From assembly GCF_020178975.1 (NCBI RefSeq), contig NZ_JAHXBU010000045.1, forward strand, positions 62,001 through 126,000: 64,000 nt of DNA. The letters run 5' to 3'. Of the stretch, positions 52,815 through 62,136 are shown in pieces. Every line of letters starts with the position of its first letter. The first letter of the stretch is position 1. The position numbers were made by a program, and so were the translations under genes. The DNA comes from Cesiribacter sp. SM1 (lineage in GTDB: Bacteria > Bacteroidota > Bacteroidia > Cytophagales > Cyclobacteriaceae). The notes under the pieces were generated by a model that saw nothing but the letters and a program-made list of their open reading frames with translations, did not search any database and was not told where the DNA came from.

Positions 52815-54119
52815 CTAGTTACCATCGGGTTTCACTACACTTGCCTGGGGACTCGGGGTCCAGTGAAAGCCTTCAAAAGGATCGGGCTTTTTGGCATCGA
52901 AAGCAGGCATATCTACCAGGTAGTCTGCCAAAGGGAGCTTGTTCGCCCTGATGCCTTCAGCCACTATCTTGGCAATCTGATAGGCTCCGTATGGATTAAA
53001 ATGGGTATTATCCTTCAGGCCTTTCTCCGGATAGATCACAAAAGCGTTCTTTGAGCCCTCCACCCCAAGTGCTTCGTACATGGCTGTGGTGTGGGCCGTG
53101 AGGTCAATGAGTGGCACCTGCTCTGCCTGGGCCACCTTCCGGGCAGCATCCGGGTAGTCCCCATGGGAGTTTACCATCTCTCCTCTCTCATTGAAGGATC
53201 TGCGGGCTGTAGGCGTGAGGATAACCAGGTGCCCCCCTTTCTTTTTTACCTCTCTGGCAAACAGCTGCAAACGTTCGGTGTAGGATTTATAGGGACCGTC
53301 ATTGGGGCCTTTTTCCTTTTCGTCGTTATGGCCAAATTCTACAAAAACCCAATCTCCCGGTTTTATCACGCTCATGATCTTCTCCAGCCTGTTACTGCCA
53401 ATAAAACTGCCCAGGGATAATCCCGACTCCGCATGATTGGCAATGGCCACCCCCGGCTTGAAAAAACGAGTGATCATCTGGCCCCACGAAGCCCATGGTT
53501 CCTCCTCCTGGTTTACCACGGTGGAGTTTCCTGCCAGGAAAACTGTGATCTGGTCATCGACTTTTTCAATCTCCAGGGCGCTGACAGCGGTTGCTAAATC
53601 AAACTCCAGGCTAAGCTTATTGTCCCAGTCAAGCTTGGTGAGTTCCCTTGTTTTGAGCCTTACCTCTTTCTCCCCGTCAATCCTTCTGTCTTTAATGTGG
53701 ACGATAAAGGTTTTCGTTACAAACTGTCCCCGTTCCGTCTGCAGGTCTTCCACCATCAGGCGCCGCGATTCGGCTTTTATGGTTGTTCTTGTTTCTCCTT
53801 TTTGGTCACCCAGTGTAACGGTTACTTTGTAATTACCCTCCGGCACTTTGGCAGAAAAATAGAAAGGCTGATCACCGGTCACAAAATCGCTCTTAAGCGG
53901 ATCGCTCCCGCCACGATCTACATGCTGTACACTGGTGCCAAAGTCAAATCCGTATCCGCTTTCTTCTGTGTAAACATCCCTTGAGGAAACCCCAGTGTAT
54001 CCTTTTGCTACTCCTCCGGTACCAAAATCAAACTTATAGGATGTCTTCTGCGCAAAGGTTCCATTGACGGAAAGGGTTAGCGCCAGCACAAACACAACAA
54101 AATTTTTAACTCTTCTCAT
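52815..54119 (-). CDS. Rhamnogalacturonan acetylesterase (SGNH, CE12-like)
   Basis: This 434-residue secreted enzyme has a signal peptide (1-23) and a beta-rich N-terminal domain (about 27-185, YKFDFGTGG, often seen in front of these esterases). The SGNH domain is at about 190-405: Ser199 in AGNST, Gly-His-Asn-Asp 263-266 and D370-x-x-H373 (DNTHFN). Rhamnogalacturonan acetylesterases remove acetyl groups from pectin backbones so that lyases and GH28 enzymes can act. It is the first gene of the minus-strand operon whose next two genes are broken; the fourth is intact. Confidence 0.9.
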   Translation of the reverse strand: MRRVKNFVVFVLALTLSVNGTFAQKTSYKFDFGTGGVAKGYTGVSSRDVYTEESGYGFDFGTSVQHVDRGGSDPLKSDFVTGDQPFYFSAKVPEGNYKVTVTLGDQKGETRTTIKAESRRLMVEDLQTERGQFVTKTFIVHIKDRRIDGEKEVRLKTRELTKLDWDNKLSLEFDLATAVSALEIEKVDDQITVFLAGNSTVVNQEEEPWASWGQMITRFFKPGVAIANHAESGLSLGSFIGSNRLEKIMSVIKPGDWVFVEFGHNDEKEKGPNDGPYKSYTERLQLFAREVKKKGGHLVILTPTARRSFNERGEMVNSHGDYPDAARKVAQAEQVPLIDLTAHTTAMYEALGVEGSKNAFVIYPEKGLKDNTHFNPYGAYQIAKIVAEGIRANKLPLADYLVDMPAFDAKKPDPFEGFHWTPSPQASVVKPDGN

Positions 54120-54728
54120 TCTATAGTAATAATGCTAAGGTGCAGGATTTGCATAGAGATTAACAGGATGAATGAAAGGGGTGCGACCTTAGACTGGTAG
54201 GCACAGAAGGCCCTGCTGGGAACGGTAATGCCTTCCGGTGGATTTTCAGTAGATATCACTTGCCCAAACAAAGGGGAACTAGGGTTAGTGGCTACAAACT
54301 CTCTCACAAAAATGTGATTGGCATTCCTGATTATCATTGTCCCAGTCACTTTCCCAGATTGTGTTACTGAAGTATTGTGTACATTCTCTGGGCTTTAGTG
54401 AGTAAATAATATTTTTTTAATGTATAAAACTATACAAACTTAGCTGTCCTGTACTGTCCTGCCACACCTTCATCAAGAACAGCAGAATACTATATTCATA
54501 TATAAATACTTGTAAACAGCTTTTTTCTTCCACTCCAGACGAACGCAATTACACCTACAAGACCAAAGCGTGTGGTCTATCAAATCTACCTTTTAAGGTA
54601 AGTGCAGTATAGATTGTATAGGCAGAAATTGTGGCTAATTTTATTTAGATTAATTCTAAATAATTTCTCTTTCTCAATTTTCTGCTCTAGCTTTACGCCA
54701 CTAAATAACTCTAAACGGCTTTAAAGCT
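54120..54728. other. Intergenic control region between pectin and iron operons
   Basis: This 609-base AT-rich region holds the promoters of the divergent rhamnogalacturonan acetylesterase and TonB-receptor genes. A minus-strand frame at 54116-54349 has no recognisable family and is probably chance. The perfect palindrome at 54641-54663 is the clearest element; a weak TTTC-N20-TAGCTTTA pair (54664-54695) follows it at once. Confidence 0.45.
54641..54663. promoter_or_regulatory. Perfect palindrome, candidate iron-regulator operator
   Basis: TTATTTAGA and TCTAAATAA are perfect arms around TTAAT. Such AT-rich TTAGA-N-TCTAA sites are of the type bound by Fur or DtxR-like iron regulators. It lies 66 bases upstream of the TTG start and next to a weak -33/-7 pair, a position that would block transcription when occupied. 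Confidence 0.55.
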
Positions 54729-57131
54729 TTGAATGCACCCTTAACATTAGTAATTGGTATTCTGGCATTTATCTGTTTCTCCAACAGACTCTGGAGCCAA
54801 GGTCTGGATGGGGCGAGTGTTTATGGAAAAGTAAGCGCTACCTCCGGCGATGCCCTGGTTGGCGTTACGGTAATGCTGAAGAATACAGGCATTGGTGCCG
54901 TAACCAATACAGAAGGCCGCTTCCAAATCAGCAATATACCGGCAGGTAGTTATGTGTTGCAGGTGTCGTTTGTAGGCTTTGAAGCGCAGGAAAAAACACT
55001 GCAGCTAAAGGCAGCACAAAAAGCAGAGGTAGATATAAACCTGAAGGAAGATATTGCTCTGCTCAATGAAGTAGAAGTGACGGGTAAATCCCTTGTTCGT
55101 GAGGTAAATGAACAGCCTTTTACAGTAACCGCAATTTCTGCCAAAGACCTTTACAACAGCACTTCCGATGCCAGGGATGTACTAAACCGGGTATCAGGCG
55201 TAAGGATTCTTGAAGAAGGTGGGCTGGGATCTAACCTGAGCTTTACCCTGAATGGCTTTTCCGGAGACCAGGTGAAATTTTTTCTGGATGGCATTCCGAT
55301 GGATAATTTTGGTTCTTCGCTTAGCATTGGCAACCTTCCCATTAATACCATTGAGAGAATTGAGGTGTATAAGGGCGTGGTTCCGGTTTGGCTGGGTACC
55401 GATGCCCTGGGTGGCGCCGTAAACATCATTACCAACCAAAAGAACAATTTCCTGGATGCCTCCTATTCCTTTGGCTCCTTTAATACACACCGGGCATCGC
55501 TTGGTGGGGCATACACCAACCATAACAATGGCTTTACCTTCAGAGGCAGCCTTAATTACAACTACTCCGACAACAACTACAAAGTATGGGTACCCATTGT
55601 AGCTGGCAGCAATGTGGATGGATGGACGGAAGTGGAAAGATTTCATGACCGCTACCAATCCGGCTTTGTAAAGCTTGAAACCGGCTGGGTAGACCGGAAG
55701 TGGGCCGATAACCTCCTGATTGGCATTATAGCCTCTGCTAACGACCAACAGGTGCAAACAGGGACTACGATGGCTCGTGCTTATGGTGGCCTTACCCGCA
55801 ACAGCCAAACCCTGGTGCCCACGCTGCGCTACAGCAAAGACAATCTTTTTATAAAAGGATTGAATGTTAGCCTTTACAGCGCCTATAACAATACTAAGTC
55901 TGTTATAGCAGATACACTGAAGGGCGTTACCTATAACTGGTTAGGAGAAGCTATCTATACTCCCGGCTCTACCAACGGAGAATACATCAGCGCCAGAACC
56001 TTTACTACCATGACGGATGACGAGTTCACCAGCCAGTTAAATACAGGCTATGTTATCACGCCCAAACATTCACTGGCGTTTAACTACTCCCTCTCCTATT
56101 TTAAAAGAGAAATCTTTGACAGGGAGCACCCCGACAAACCAGAAAATCAGTTCCCCAGGTCGCTTACCAAACAGGTTGTAGGGCTTGCCTATAAGTTTGA
56201 CCCCAGTAAAAAGTGGAGCACTACCCTTTTTGGCAAGCTTTTTTTGCAGAAAGCAGAAACCAGCAAACAGTTTGATTTTGCGCTGCCCACCCAACGGACC
56301 GAAGCCATAGAAGTAACAAGAAACAATGTTGGTTATGGATTTGCCAGTACGTACTTCCTGCTCCCCAAGCTTCAGCTAAAAGCATCTTACGAGCATACGT
56401 ATCGGATGCCCCTGGCTACTGAATTTTTTGGCAATGGTTTGTTTACCCAGGCAAATCCTGATCTGGGCCCTGAACAAAGCAACAACCTGAATATTGGGGC
56501 AGCCTATCAGTTTACCTTGCGGGGAGATCACCACATTAACCTGGAAAGCAGCTTTATTTACCGCAACTCAGAAGACCTGATTTACCAGGTGGTGCAGGTA
56601 GCCAGCCCTGAAACCTATTTCGATAATTTAGATGAAACCCGAACGTTGGGAGTGGAAGGCAGCATTCAGTATCTGTGGCGGGAAACCCTGCGCCTGGGCG
56701 GCAACATCACCTATCAGAATATTACAGACCAGGCCGACTTTATTTATAACGAGTCATATACCGGCACCGGGTACCAGAGAAATTTCCAAAAAGGCTACCG
56801 TCTACCTAATACACCTTATCTGTTTGCCAATGCCAACGCAGGCCTTAGTTTCAAAGATGTTGGGCTGCAGGAATCAGCCTTAAACCTCAATTATTACTAC
56901 AATTTTGTAGAACAGTACTTCTTAAGCTGGGCTGAGCTGGGTTCCACTAACAACAAAAAAGTGATTCCCAGACAGGCATCGCATAACCTGGAGCTCTCTT
57001 ACAGTTTAAACGAGGGCAAATACAATGTTGCCCTGGAGTGCCGTAACCTCACCGATGCCAGGCTTTACGATAGGTACTATTTACAGAAGCCCGGGCGTGC
57101 CTTTTATGTCAAGCTAAGATATGTTCTCTGA
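54729..57131 (+). CDS. TonB-dependent receptor, XusA-like (iron/xenosiderophore)
   Basis: This 800-residue outer-membrane receptor has a signal peptide (about 1-24, ending LWSQ), a CarboxypepD_reg-like domain (about 28-110), a plug with a typical siderophore-receptor form (INTIERIEVYKGVVPVWLGTDALGGAVNIIT, about 190-235) and a barrel that ends YVKLRYVL. No in-frame ATG is near, so TTG is the likely start; the upstream frame has a stop at 54702. The DUF4374 and PepSY genes that follow match the XusA-XusB-XusC system, by which Bacteroides thetaiotaomicron takes up enterobactin-type siderophores. The ligand here is not known. Confidence 0.88.
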   Translation: MNAPLTLVIGILAFICFSNRLWSQGLDGASVYGKVSATSGDALVGVTVMLKNTGIGAVTNTEGRFQISNIPAGSYVLQVSFVGFEAQEKTLQLKAAQKAEVDINLKEDIALLNEVEVTGKSLVREVNEQPFTVTAISAKDLYNSTSDARDVLNRVSGVRILEEGGLGSNLSFTLNGFSGDQVKFFLDGIPMDNFGSSLSIGNLPINTIERIEVYKGVVPVWLGTDALGGAVNIITNQKNNFLDASYSFGSFNTHRASLGGAYTNHNNGFTFRGSLNYNYSDNNYKVWVPIVAGSNVDGWTEVERFHDRYQSGFVKLETGWVDRKWADNLLIGIIASANDQQVQTGTTMARAYGGLTRNSQTLVPTLRYSKDNLFIKGLNVSLYSAYNNTKSVIADTLKGVTYNWLGEAIYTPGSTNGEYISARTFTTMTDDEFTSQLNTGYVITPKHSLAFNYSLSYFKREIFDREHPDKPENQFPRSLTKQVVGLAYKFDPSKKWSTTLFGKLFLQKAETSKQFDFALPTQRTEAIEVTRNNVGYGFASTYFLLPKLQLKASYEHTYRMPLATEFFGNGLFTQANPDLGPEQSNNLNIGAAYQFTLRGDHHINLESSFIYRNSEDLIYQVVQVASPETYFDNLDETRTLGVEGSIQYLWRETLRLGGNITYQNITDQADFIYNESYTGTGYQRNFQKGYRLPNTPYLFANANAGLSFKDVGLQESALNLNYYYNFVEQYFLSWAELGSTNNKKVIPRQASHNLELSYSLNEGKYNVALECRNLTDARLYDRYYLQKPGRAFYVKLRYVL

Positions 57132-57176
57132 TCATAAGTAAATATCAATACTCAACACACCCCTAATACAACCACT

Positions 57177-58394
57177 ATGTTTTCAATAAATTTAAAGCAG
57201 CTGTCACTGCCCCTCCTGAGCCTCTTTGCTGCCACTGTTTTTACCTCCTGCGATAATGATGACGATACACCATCACCAGCTGCAGGCGAAAGTCCATTTG
57301 TACTATCCCTTGCCGTACAGGGAAGCGACAATACTTATACCTATTATACCGTACCCTTTGAGGATGTGATGAGTGGTACGCTCTCTGCCGTAGGCCAGGG
57401 CATAGAACAACCTGGTTATTTTGATTTCAGGCAAATTGACAACACTATTTACAGCCTTGGTGGTTTAGGCGATGTAAATGTGGTAGGAATTACCCAAAAT
57501 GAAAGCGGTGACCTCACCCAAATAGGCGATGTGTCTTTTGCCAACAGCCTTGCCGACATTGTAAAAGCCGACGATAATACACTTGTAGCCCTCGAGTTGT
57601 CTTCCACTTCAGATGTGGTACGCTTCCACACCATCGACGCCAACACTGTAAGGGTTACCAGCACCAAACAGCATCCGGTTTCAGATATTACCGATCTTAG
57701 CGCTCCCTCTTACTCAGGCATGCAGGTCAGTGGCGACCACTTATTTGTAAGCTACTACATCAGCGATCCCACCACTTATGATACCCCTTATACCGATGAA
57801 GCAGTGGTGGCGGTTTATTCTTATCCTGAGCTGGAATTTCTGCAGGTGATAGAAGATACCCGTACCGGACCTATCGGTGGCTTCAACACAAAAACAGGTC
57901 TCATCCAAGATGAGCAGGGCGATGTTTATGCCGTTTCACATTCCAATCCTGCTAATGGTTACAGCCAGACAACCAAAGACGGTGGTATTCTGCGTATTAA
58001 CAGCGGTGAAATGGAGTTCGATCAGGACTATTTCTTTGATGTGGAAGAAGTTACCGGCGGAAAAAATATCTCCCACCTGATGTATTTAGGCAATGGAAAA
58101 GCTTTTGCGGAAATCAATACGGCTGACAATGCCAACCAGGCCAGGTGGAGTGACGGCCCCCTGCGTTCAGCTATCGTAGATCTTTATGCCAAAACAGTGA
58201 CCTATATCGATGGGCTCCCTGAGCATTCTGGAAGCGGTCGCAGACTGGCAGCGCTTCATGATGGAAACTACGTGTACATTACTGTTCCGGAAGCTACGGC
58301 CACTTATGTATATAGAATAGATGTGGCGAACCACACAGCTACTAAAGGTGCAGAAGTAGAAGCCAATTTTGTAGCAGGGTTCTTTAAATTGTAA
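57177..58394 (+). CDS. DUF4374 lipoprotein, XusB-like
   Basis: This 405-residue protein has a lipoprotein signal (ATVFTSCDNDDD, Cys about 25) followed by an acidic linker and a DUF4374 domain, expected to be a beta-propeller (repeats such as VNVVGITQNESGDLTQIGDV and DEAVVAVYSYPELEFLQVI). In Bacteroides thetaiotaomicron the related XusB is a surface lipoprotein that captures enterobactin. It lies 45 bases after the receptor gene, and a strong hairpin separates it from the third gene. Length agrees with the family. Confidence 0.88.
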   Translation: MFSINLKQLSLPLLSLFAATVFTSCDNDDDTPSPAAGESPFVLSLAVQGSDNTYTYYTVPFEDVMSGTLSAVGQGIEQPGYFDFRQIDNTIYSLGGLGDVNVVGITQNESGDLTQIGDVSFANSLADIVKADDNTLVALELSSTSDVVRFHTIDANTVRVTSTKQHPVSDITDLSAPSYSGMQVSGDHLFVSYYISDPTTYDTPYTDEAVVAVYSYPELEFLQVIEDTRTGPIGGFNTKTGLIQDEQGDVYAVSHSNPANGYSQTTKDGGILRINSGEMEFDQDYFFDVEEVTGGKNISHLMYLGNGKAFAEINTADNANQARWSDGPLRSAIVDLYAKTVTYIDGLPEHSGSGRRLAALHDGNYVYITVPEATATYVYRIDVANHTATKGAEVEANFVAGFFKL

Positions 58395-58412
58395 TAACCT
58401 CCTCCAGACCTT

Positions 58413-58451
58413 CACTACCAGCCATATCTTCATAAGATATCGCTGGTAGTG
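58413..58451 (+). promoter_or_regulatory. Long perfect hairpin between xusB-like and xusC-like genes
   Basis: CACTACCAGC (58413-58422) pairs with GCTGGTAGTG (58442-58451), and inside it ATATCTT pairs with AAGATAT around CAT, with only one C-C mismatch between the two stems. It has only a weak T-run (CTTCTGTTT) after it, so it may attenuate, or protect mRNA ends, rather than fully terminate. Confidence 0.6.
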
Positions 58452-58480
58452 CTTCTGTTTAAACTACCTCCCAGAATCCT

Positions 58481-59731
58481 ATGAAAAGCAAAGACAGGAA
58501 CAGGAAGAGCACTTTAAGACGATTGAATGACTGGCTACACCTCTGGTTGGGCCTGGTTTCAGGAATAGTGGTATTTATTGTCAGCATCACAGGCTGTTTT
58601 TATGCTTTTCAACAGGAAATTAGTGATGCCTTAGAGCCCTGGCGCTTTGTGGAAGTGCAGGACAAACCCTTTGTACCCCCCAGCCAGCTGCTGGATACTG
58701 CGCAGTTGTACATGCCGGGCAAAACACCTACCGGCCTTACCTACAGCAATGCAGAAGGTGCCGCCGCCGTTGGCTTTAGCTCCTTCGAAAATGGCAAGCG
58801 CAGCTTTACAGCCATATTCATGAATCCTTATACTGGAGAATTCCTGTATAAACAGCAAATGCTCGGGAATGGCGAGTTTAACTTTTTCCGCTTTATCATT
58901 GATGGGCACCGTGCCCTGTGGTTACCTTACGATATTGGCCGTCCTGTTGTAGGCGTGTGTACGCTTATATTTGTGGTGTTGCTGATCACAGGCCTGGTAA
59001 TGTGGTGGCCCGAAAAGTGGAACAAAGCCAACTATAAGAAAAGCTTTAAAATTAAGTGGAACGGCAGTTTTAAGCGCATTAACTATGACCTGCACAATGT
59101 ACTGGGCTTTTACAGCCTGATACTGGCTTTTGTACTTGCTGTTACCGGCCTGGTATGGAGCTTTGAGTGGTTTGCCGATTCTCTGTATTATGTTACTTCA
59201 GGTGGCGAGCTTAAACCAGGGCATCACCATCCGCATTCCGATACAACAAAAGCAGGGGGGCTGGCAAATAGTACTGTACCGGTGCTCGATCAGGCCTGGT
59301 ACAAAACCCTGGCACAGGAACCCAACGCACAGGGCATGTACATGACACCCACACTGGAAGATAAAGAGGATGCCATTGAAATAATCGCCTACCAGGATAT
59401 GGGATCCTGGTATAACCACAATACCTACTACTACGATCAGTATACCCTGGAGCTATACCGTGCACAGGGAGACAGGTTTTCAGAAGCCAGTTTTGCCGAC
59501 CAGTTGGACATGCTCAATTACGACATCCACATTGGCGCTGCCTTAGGCTTCCCGGGCAAAGTGCTCGCTTTCTTTATCAGCCTTATTTGTGCCAGCCTGC
59601 CTGTTACAGGATTTTTGGTATGGTGGAATAAAAAGAAAAAGTCAAAGAAAGAGAAGGCCACACCTGCGCGCAGCCAGACCCCATTTAACAAGCAGACAAC
59701 AGAAGCCAAGAAAGTGTATCTCAAAGTTTAG
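58481..59731 (+). CDS. PepSY-associated membrane protein, XusC-like
   Basis: This 416-residue inner-membrane protein has four predicted helices: about 19-45 (LHLWLGLVSGIVVFIVSITGCF), 155-175, 210-232 and 358-385. PepSY-like extracytoplasmic domains lie between them, followed by a basic cytoplasmic tail (KKKKSKKEK). PepSY_TM proteins of siderophore operons reduce ferric siderophores using heme-linked electrons; the His residues in the helices would carry heme. It is the third gene of the operon, 86 bases after the DUF4374 gene. This makes an assimilatory iron reductase the likely role, by inference. Confidence 0.9.
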   Translation: MKSKDRNRKSTLRRLNDWLHLWLGLVSGIVVFIVSITGCFYAFQQEISDALEPWRFVEVQDKPFVPPSQLLDTAQLYMPGKTPTGLTYSNAEGAAAVGFSSFENGKRSFTAIFMNPYTGEFLYKQQMLGNGEFNFFRFIIDGHRALWLPYDIGRPVVGVCTLIFVVLLITGLVMWWPEKWNKANYKKSFKIKWNGSFKRINYDLHNVLGFYSLILAFVLAVTGLVWSFEWFADSLYYVTSGGELKPGHHHPHSDTTKAGGLANSTVPVLDQAWYKTLAQEPNAQGMYMTPTLEDKEDAIEIIAYQDMGSWYNHNTYYYDQYTLELYRAQGDRFSEASFADQLDMLNYDIHIGAALGFPGKVLAFFISLICASLPVTGFLVWWNKKKKSKKEKATPARSQTPFNKQTTEAKKVYLKV

Positions 59732-59818
59732 TGAGTAGGTGCTTTCAAGCTGCTTTACTGTTCCTCATTCTTTCCATGCTTCTTTTGTAAAATACGATCA
59801 GGAAAAAGCATAAAAAAA

Positions 59819-59856
59819 GTCCATGAAGCTGAGTTGTTCACTACAGCTTCATGGAC
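59819..59856 (-). terminator. Strong terminator for hemA on the minus strand
   Basis: A perfect 13-base stem (GTCCATGAAGCTG at 59819-59831 with CAGCTTCATGGAC at 59844-59856) is followed on the minus strand by a run of seven T. It is 146 bases beyond the hemA stop, with a MITE-like element in between. Confidence 0.75.
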
Positions 59857-59897
59857 ATAAAACATCTCAACATTCCTGTTTTTAGCTAACAAATTCC

Positions 59898-59980
59898 ATG
59901 AATACTTTTGGATCTAAAAATGATGAATTTTGCACCCGACAAAGGTTCTTTTAGGCGGGGGGTATTCGTCAGACACAGCC
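59898..59980. mobile_element. MITE-like element, copy 2 (shortened)
   Basis: This 83-base segment shares with copy 1 (46437-46596) the block ATGAATAnTTTTnGATCT followed by AAAAATGATGAnTTTTG, and the right end GGTATTCGTCAGACACAGC, but the middle is deleted and the left inverted repeat is lost. It lies inside the hemA 3' untranslated region. Confidence 0.55.
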
Positions 59981-60002
59981 TAATGCAACTGAAAAGCCGG
60001 AT

Positions 60003-61247
60003 TCAAAATAACTCACTAAACACTTTTAAATAGTCCCTGACCTGGCCGTTATGGACTTGCGCTGACAAGGCCTTGGCAGGCTTACGGCTAATTTTTCGGG
60101 CAAGGGAAGTACTGATTTCTGCGATCAGGTGTTCCGGCAGATCTGTTTTATACTTATGCAGCAGAAAGCCTCTGATTTCATCTTCCATTCCGGAACGAAA
60201 CTGCCTGAGCGCCTGGTGAACAGGAATATTATTTACCCACTCTGTAAAAAGGTCAACTTCTTCTAATAACAGCTTTTCAGCTTCTGTTCGGGCAAGTAAC
60301 CTGTTTTCTTCGTTGGTATCTTTTACTTCTGCAAGCGTATCGAGGTCGAACAGCTGCACCTCTGCCAGGGGAGCAGCGGGCTTTTGGAGGTTGGCTGGCA
60401 TGGCCAAGTCTATTAAAACAACTTTTTTCCCCAGTCCCTGAAAGTACCCACTCTTAATTAAATGACTGCGGTTGCTCACACAGGAAATAATGGCATCAAA
60501 GTTTTCCAGCCTATGGCTTTCAAGCAGTTCCCATGCTGTTGTCTGAAGGTTGTATTTTTTGGCCAGCTCGGCTGCCCTTGCTTCTGTTCTGTTGGCTATC
60601 ACTACTTCTTTAAAAGCAAACCTGCCAGAGTATTTAGCCACTTCCTCGGCTATTTCTCCTGCCCCGGCAATAAGCAGGCGTTTCTGCCTAAGGGCCTCTT
60701 TGCCAAATACTGCCTGAATGTTCTTCAGACTCAAATAAGCGAAGGATACGGTGCCTGAACGAAATGCGGTTTGGTTCGAAATTTTTTTGTGTAGCCTGAA
60801 TGCAGCCTGAATGCTTCGTTCCAGCAATTTTCCCTGCATATTTAGCTGCACGGCCTGCATAAATGCGCTCTTTACCTGCTGAATAATCTGGGCATCGCCT
60901 GAAATGCGGGAGTCCAGCCCGTTAGTTACCTTTAACAGATGGTAGGCTGTACTAATGGTGTTTTCGGATTGAAAGAAATAGCTGCTTAGCTCATCCGCTC
61001 GCTCTGTTAAACCCTTTCGGCTAAGAAGAAAGGAAAGCATGGAGCTACTACAGGTATCCTGTGATTCAAAGTAAACTTCCATCCGATTACAGGTACACAC
61101 TACCATCAGGCTCCGGATATCTTGAAAGCTCAGTTGTACAGCCCGAAAGAAGTCCAGCTGCTCCGCATCTGAAAGATGGAAAAGTTGCCGGATGGCTATG
61201 GAAGCATTTTGGTGAGAAATGGAAATGTAACGTAACTGTAACTGCAT
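60003..61247 (-). CDS. hemA: Glutamyl-tRNA reductase
   Basis: This 414-residue enzyme of the C5 pathway reduces glutamyl-tRNA(Glu) with NADPH to glutamate-1-semialdehyde, the first committed step of heme and tetrapyrrole synthesis. The catalytic Cys53 is in VCTCNRMEVY; the substrate-specific GDAQIIQQVKSAF segment and the NADPH site (LLIAGAGEIAEEVAKY) are in place, and the C-terminal dimerisation helix is present. The start at 61247 gives the usual N-terminus. It is monocistronic and probably ends at the terminator at 59819. Its closeness to an iron-uptake operon fits a joint demand but need not be functional. Confidence 0.93.
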   Translation of the reverse strand: MQLQLRYISISHQNASIAIRQLFHLSDAEQLDFFRAVQLSFQDIRSLMVVCTCNRMEVYFESQDTCSSSMLSFLLSRKGLTERADELSSYFFQSENTISTAYHLLKVTNGLDSRISGDAQIIQQVKSAFMQAVQLNMQGKLLERSIQAAFRLHKKISNQTAFRSGTVSFAYLSLKNIQAVFGKEALRQKRLLIAGAGEIAEEVAKYSGRFAFKEVVIANRTEARAAELAKKYNLQTTAWELLESHRLENFDAIISCVSNRSHLIKSGYFQGLGKKVVLIDLAMPANLQKPAAPLAEVQLFDLDTLAEVKDTNEENRLLARTEAEKLLLEEVDLFTEWVNNIPVHQALRQFRSGMEDEIRGFLLHKYKTDLPEHLIAEISTSLARKISRKPAKALSAQVHNGQVRDYLKVFSELF

Positions 61248-62136
61248 AATATAGAATCCTTAGCTTAGCTTAAAGAGGGAGAGCCCCTAAATTGCTCTCC
61301 CCTTGTGAATCATCAGTTTGTATCGTCCGGCTGCCTACACTCTAAAATCTGCCATTTTAAAGCCAGGCCTCCTGGCCAGATGGCTCCCAAAATCTTGGTC
61401 TGCCCGATATAAGTGAACAATCATCTTCTTCCGGACTTCCCTCTCTGTTTCTGTTACCTGCGCATGCCGGCCAGCAGGTTTTTCATTGAGTTATTTTGTT
61501 CCTACCTGTTCAGCGAATGCAAATAATCGTTTAAAGCAACAGTATTAAAGAGTTTGTTCATGTTCCAGGCTTATTGGTTGTGATTACTCTGGACAAAAGT
61601 AGCTGCCTTACCTTCATCGATAAAATCGATTAAACTTATGCACCTATAGATTTTAGCTAAATCAACAAAGTTTCTGAAGCTACAACTGTTCATCTAAAGG
61701 GTGGAGGCTTAGTAAGAATTCATGAAACGAAGCAGGGTACAGCCCTAGCAGCTGTGTCAGTCAATAGGGTAATCGTGCTACAAAATTCACCTTCCCCTGT
61801 ATCTGCCTGATCATCCATGGCAGGGCCCCACAGCTGCGAAAACTGCACCAGGAGCACAAATCGCCTTTACCAGGATGTACGGCTTAGCAGCATGCGCCCG
61901 GAAATGGTAAGGAACTGATGAGCAACTGCATGAGCTTAACCAGTAGGTGCACCACATACATGCCAGTTGCAGAAGTTTAAAGAATAGCAGGCTCCTTTTT
62001 AATTGTATGAATATTTACGCATAAATTTTAGTATTTTGAACAGCGGCGGTGAACGATGCAAAAGATGGCTCCCCACTCTTGGCTCCTTCCCTGATACATT
62101 TACCAGTGCACCGGCATTTTTATAAACCTCTTTTTT
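61248..62136. other. Long intergenic region with a leader hairpin
   Basis: This 889-base gap has no credible gene. A perfect 8-base stem (GGGAGAGC 61277-61284 with GCTCTCCC 61294-61301) lies 30 bases upstream of the hemA ATG on its strand and could be a leader hairpin. Otherwise no RNA gene or repeat was seen. Confidence 0.4.

Noticed and set aside
54116-54349. 77-codon minus-strand frame upstream of the rhamnogalacturonan acetylesterase
   Set aside because: No family, no signal peptide, and it occupies the expected promoter region.
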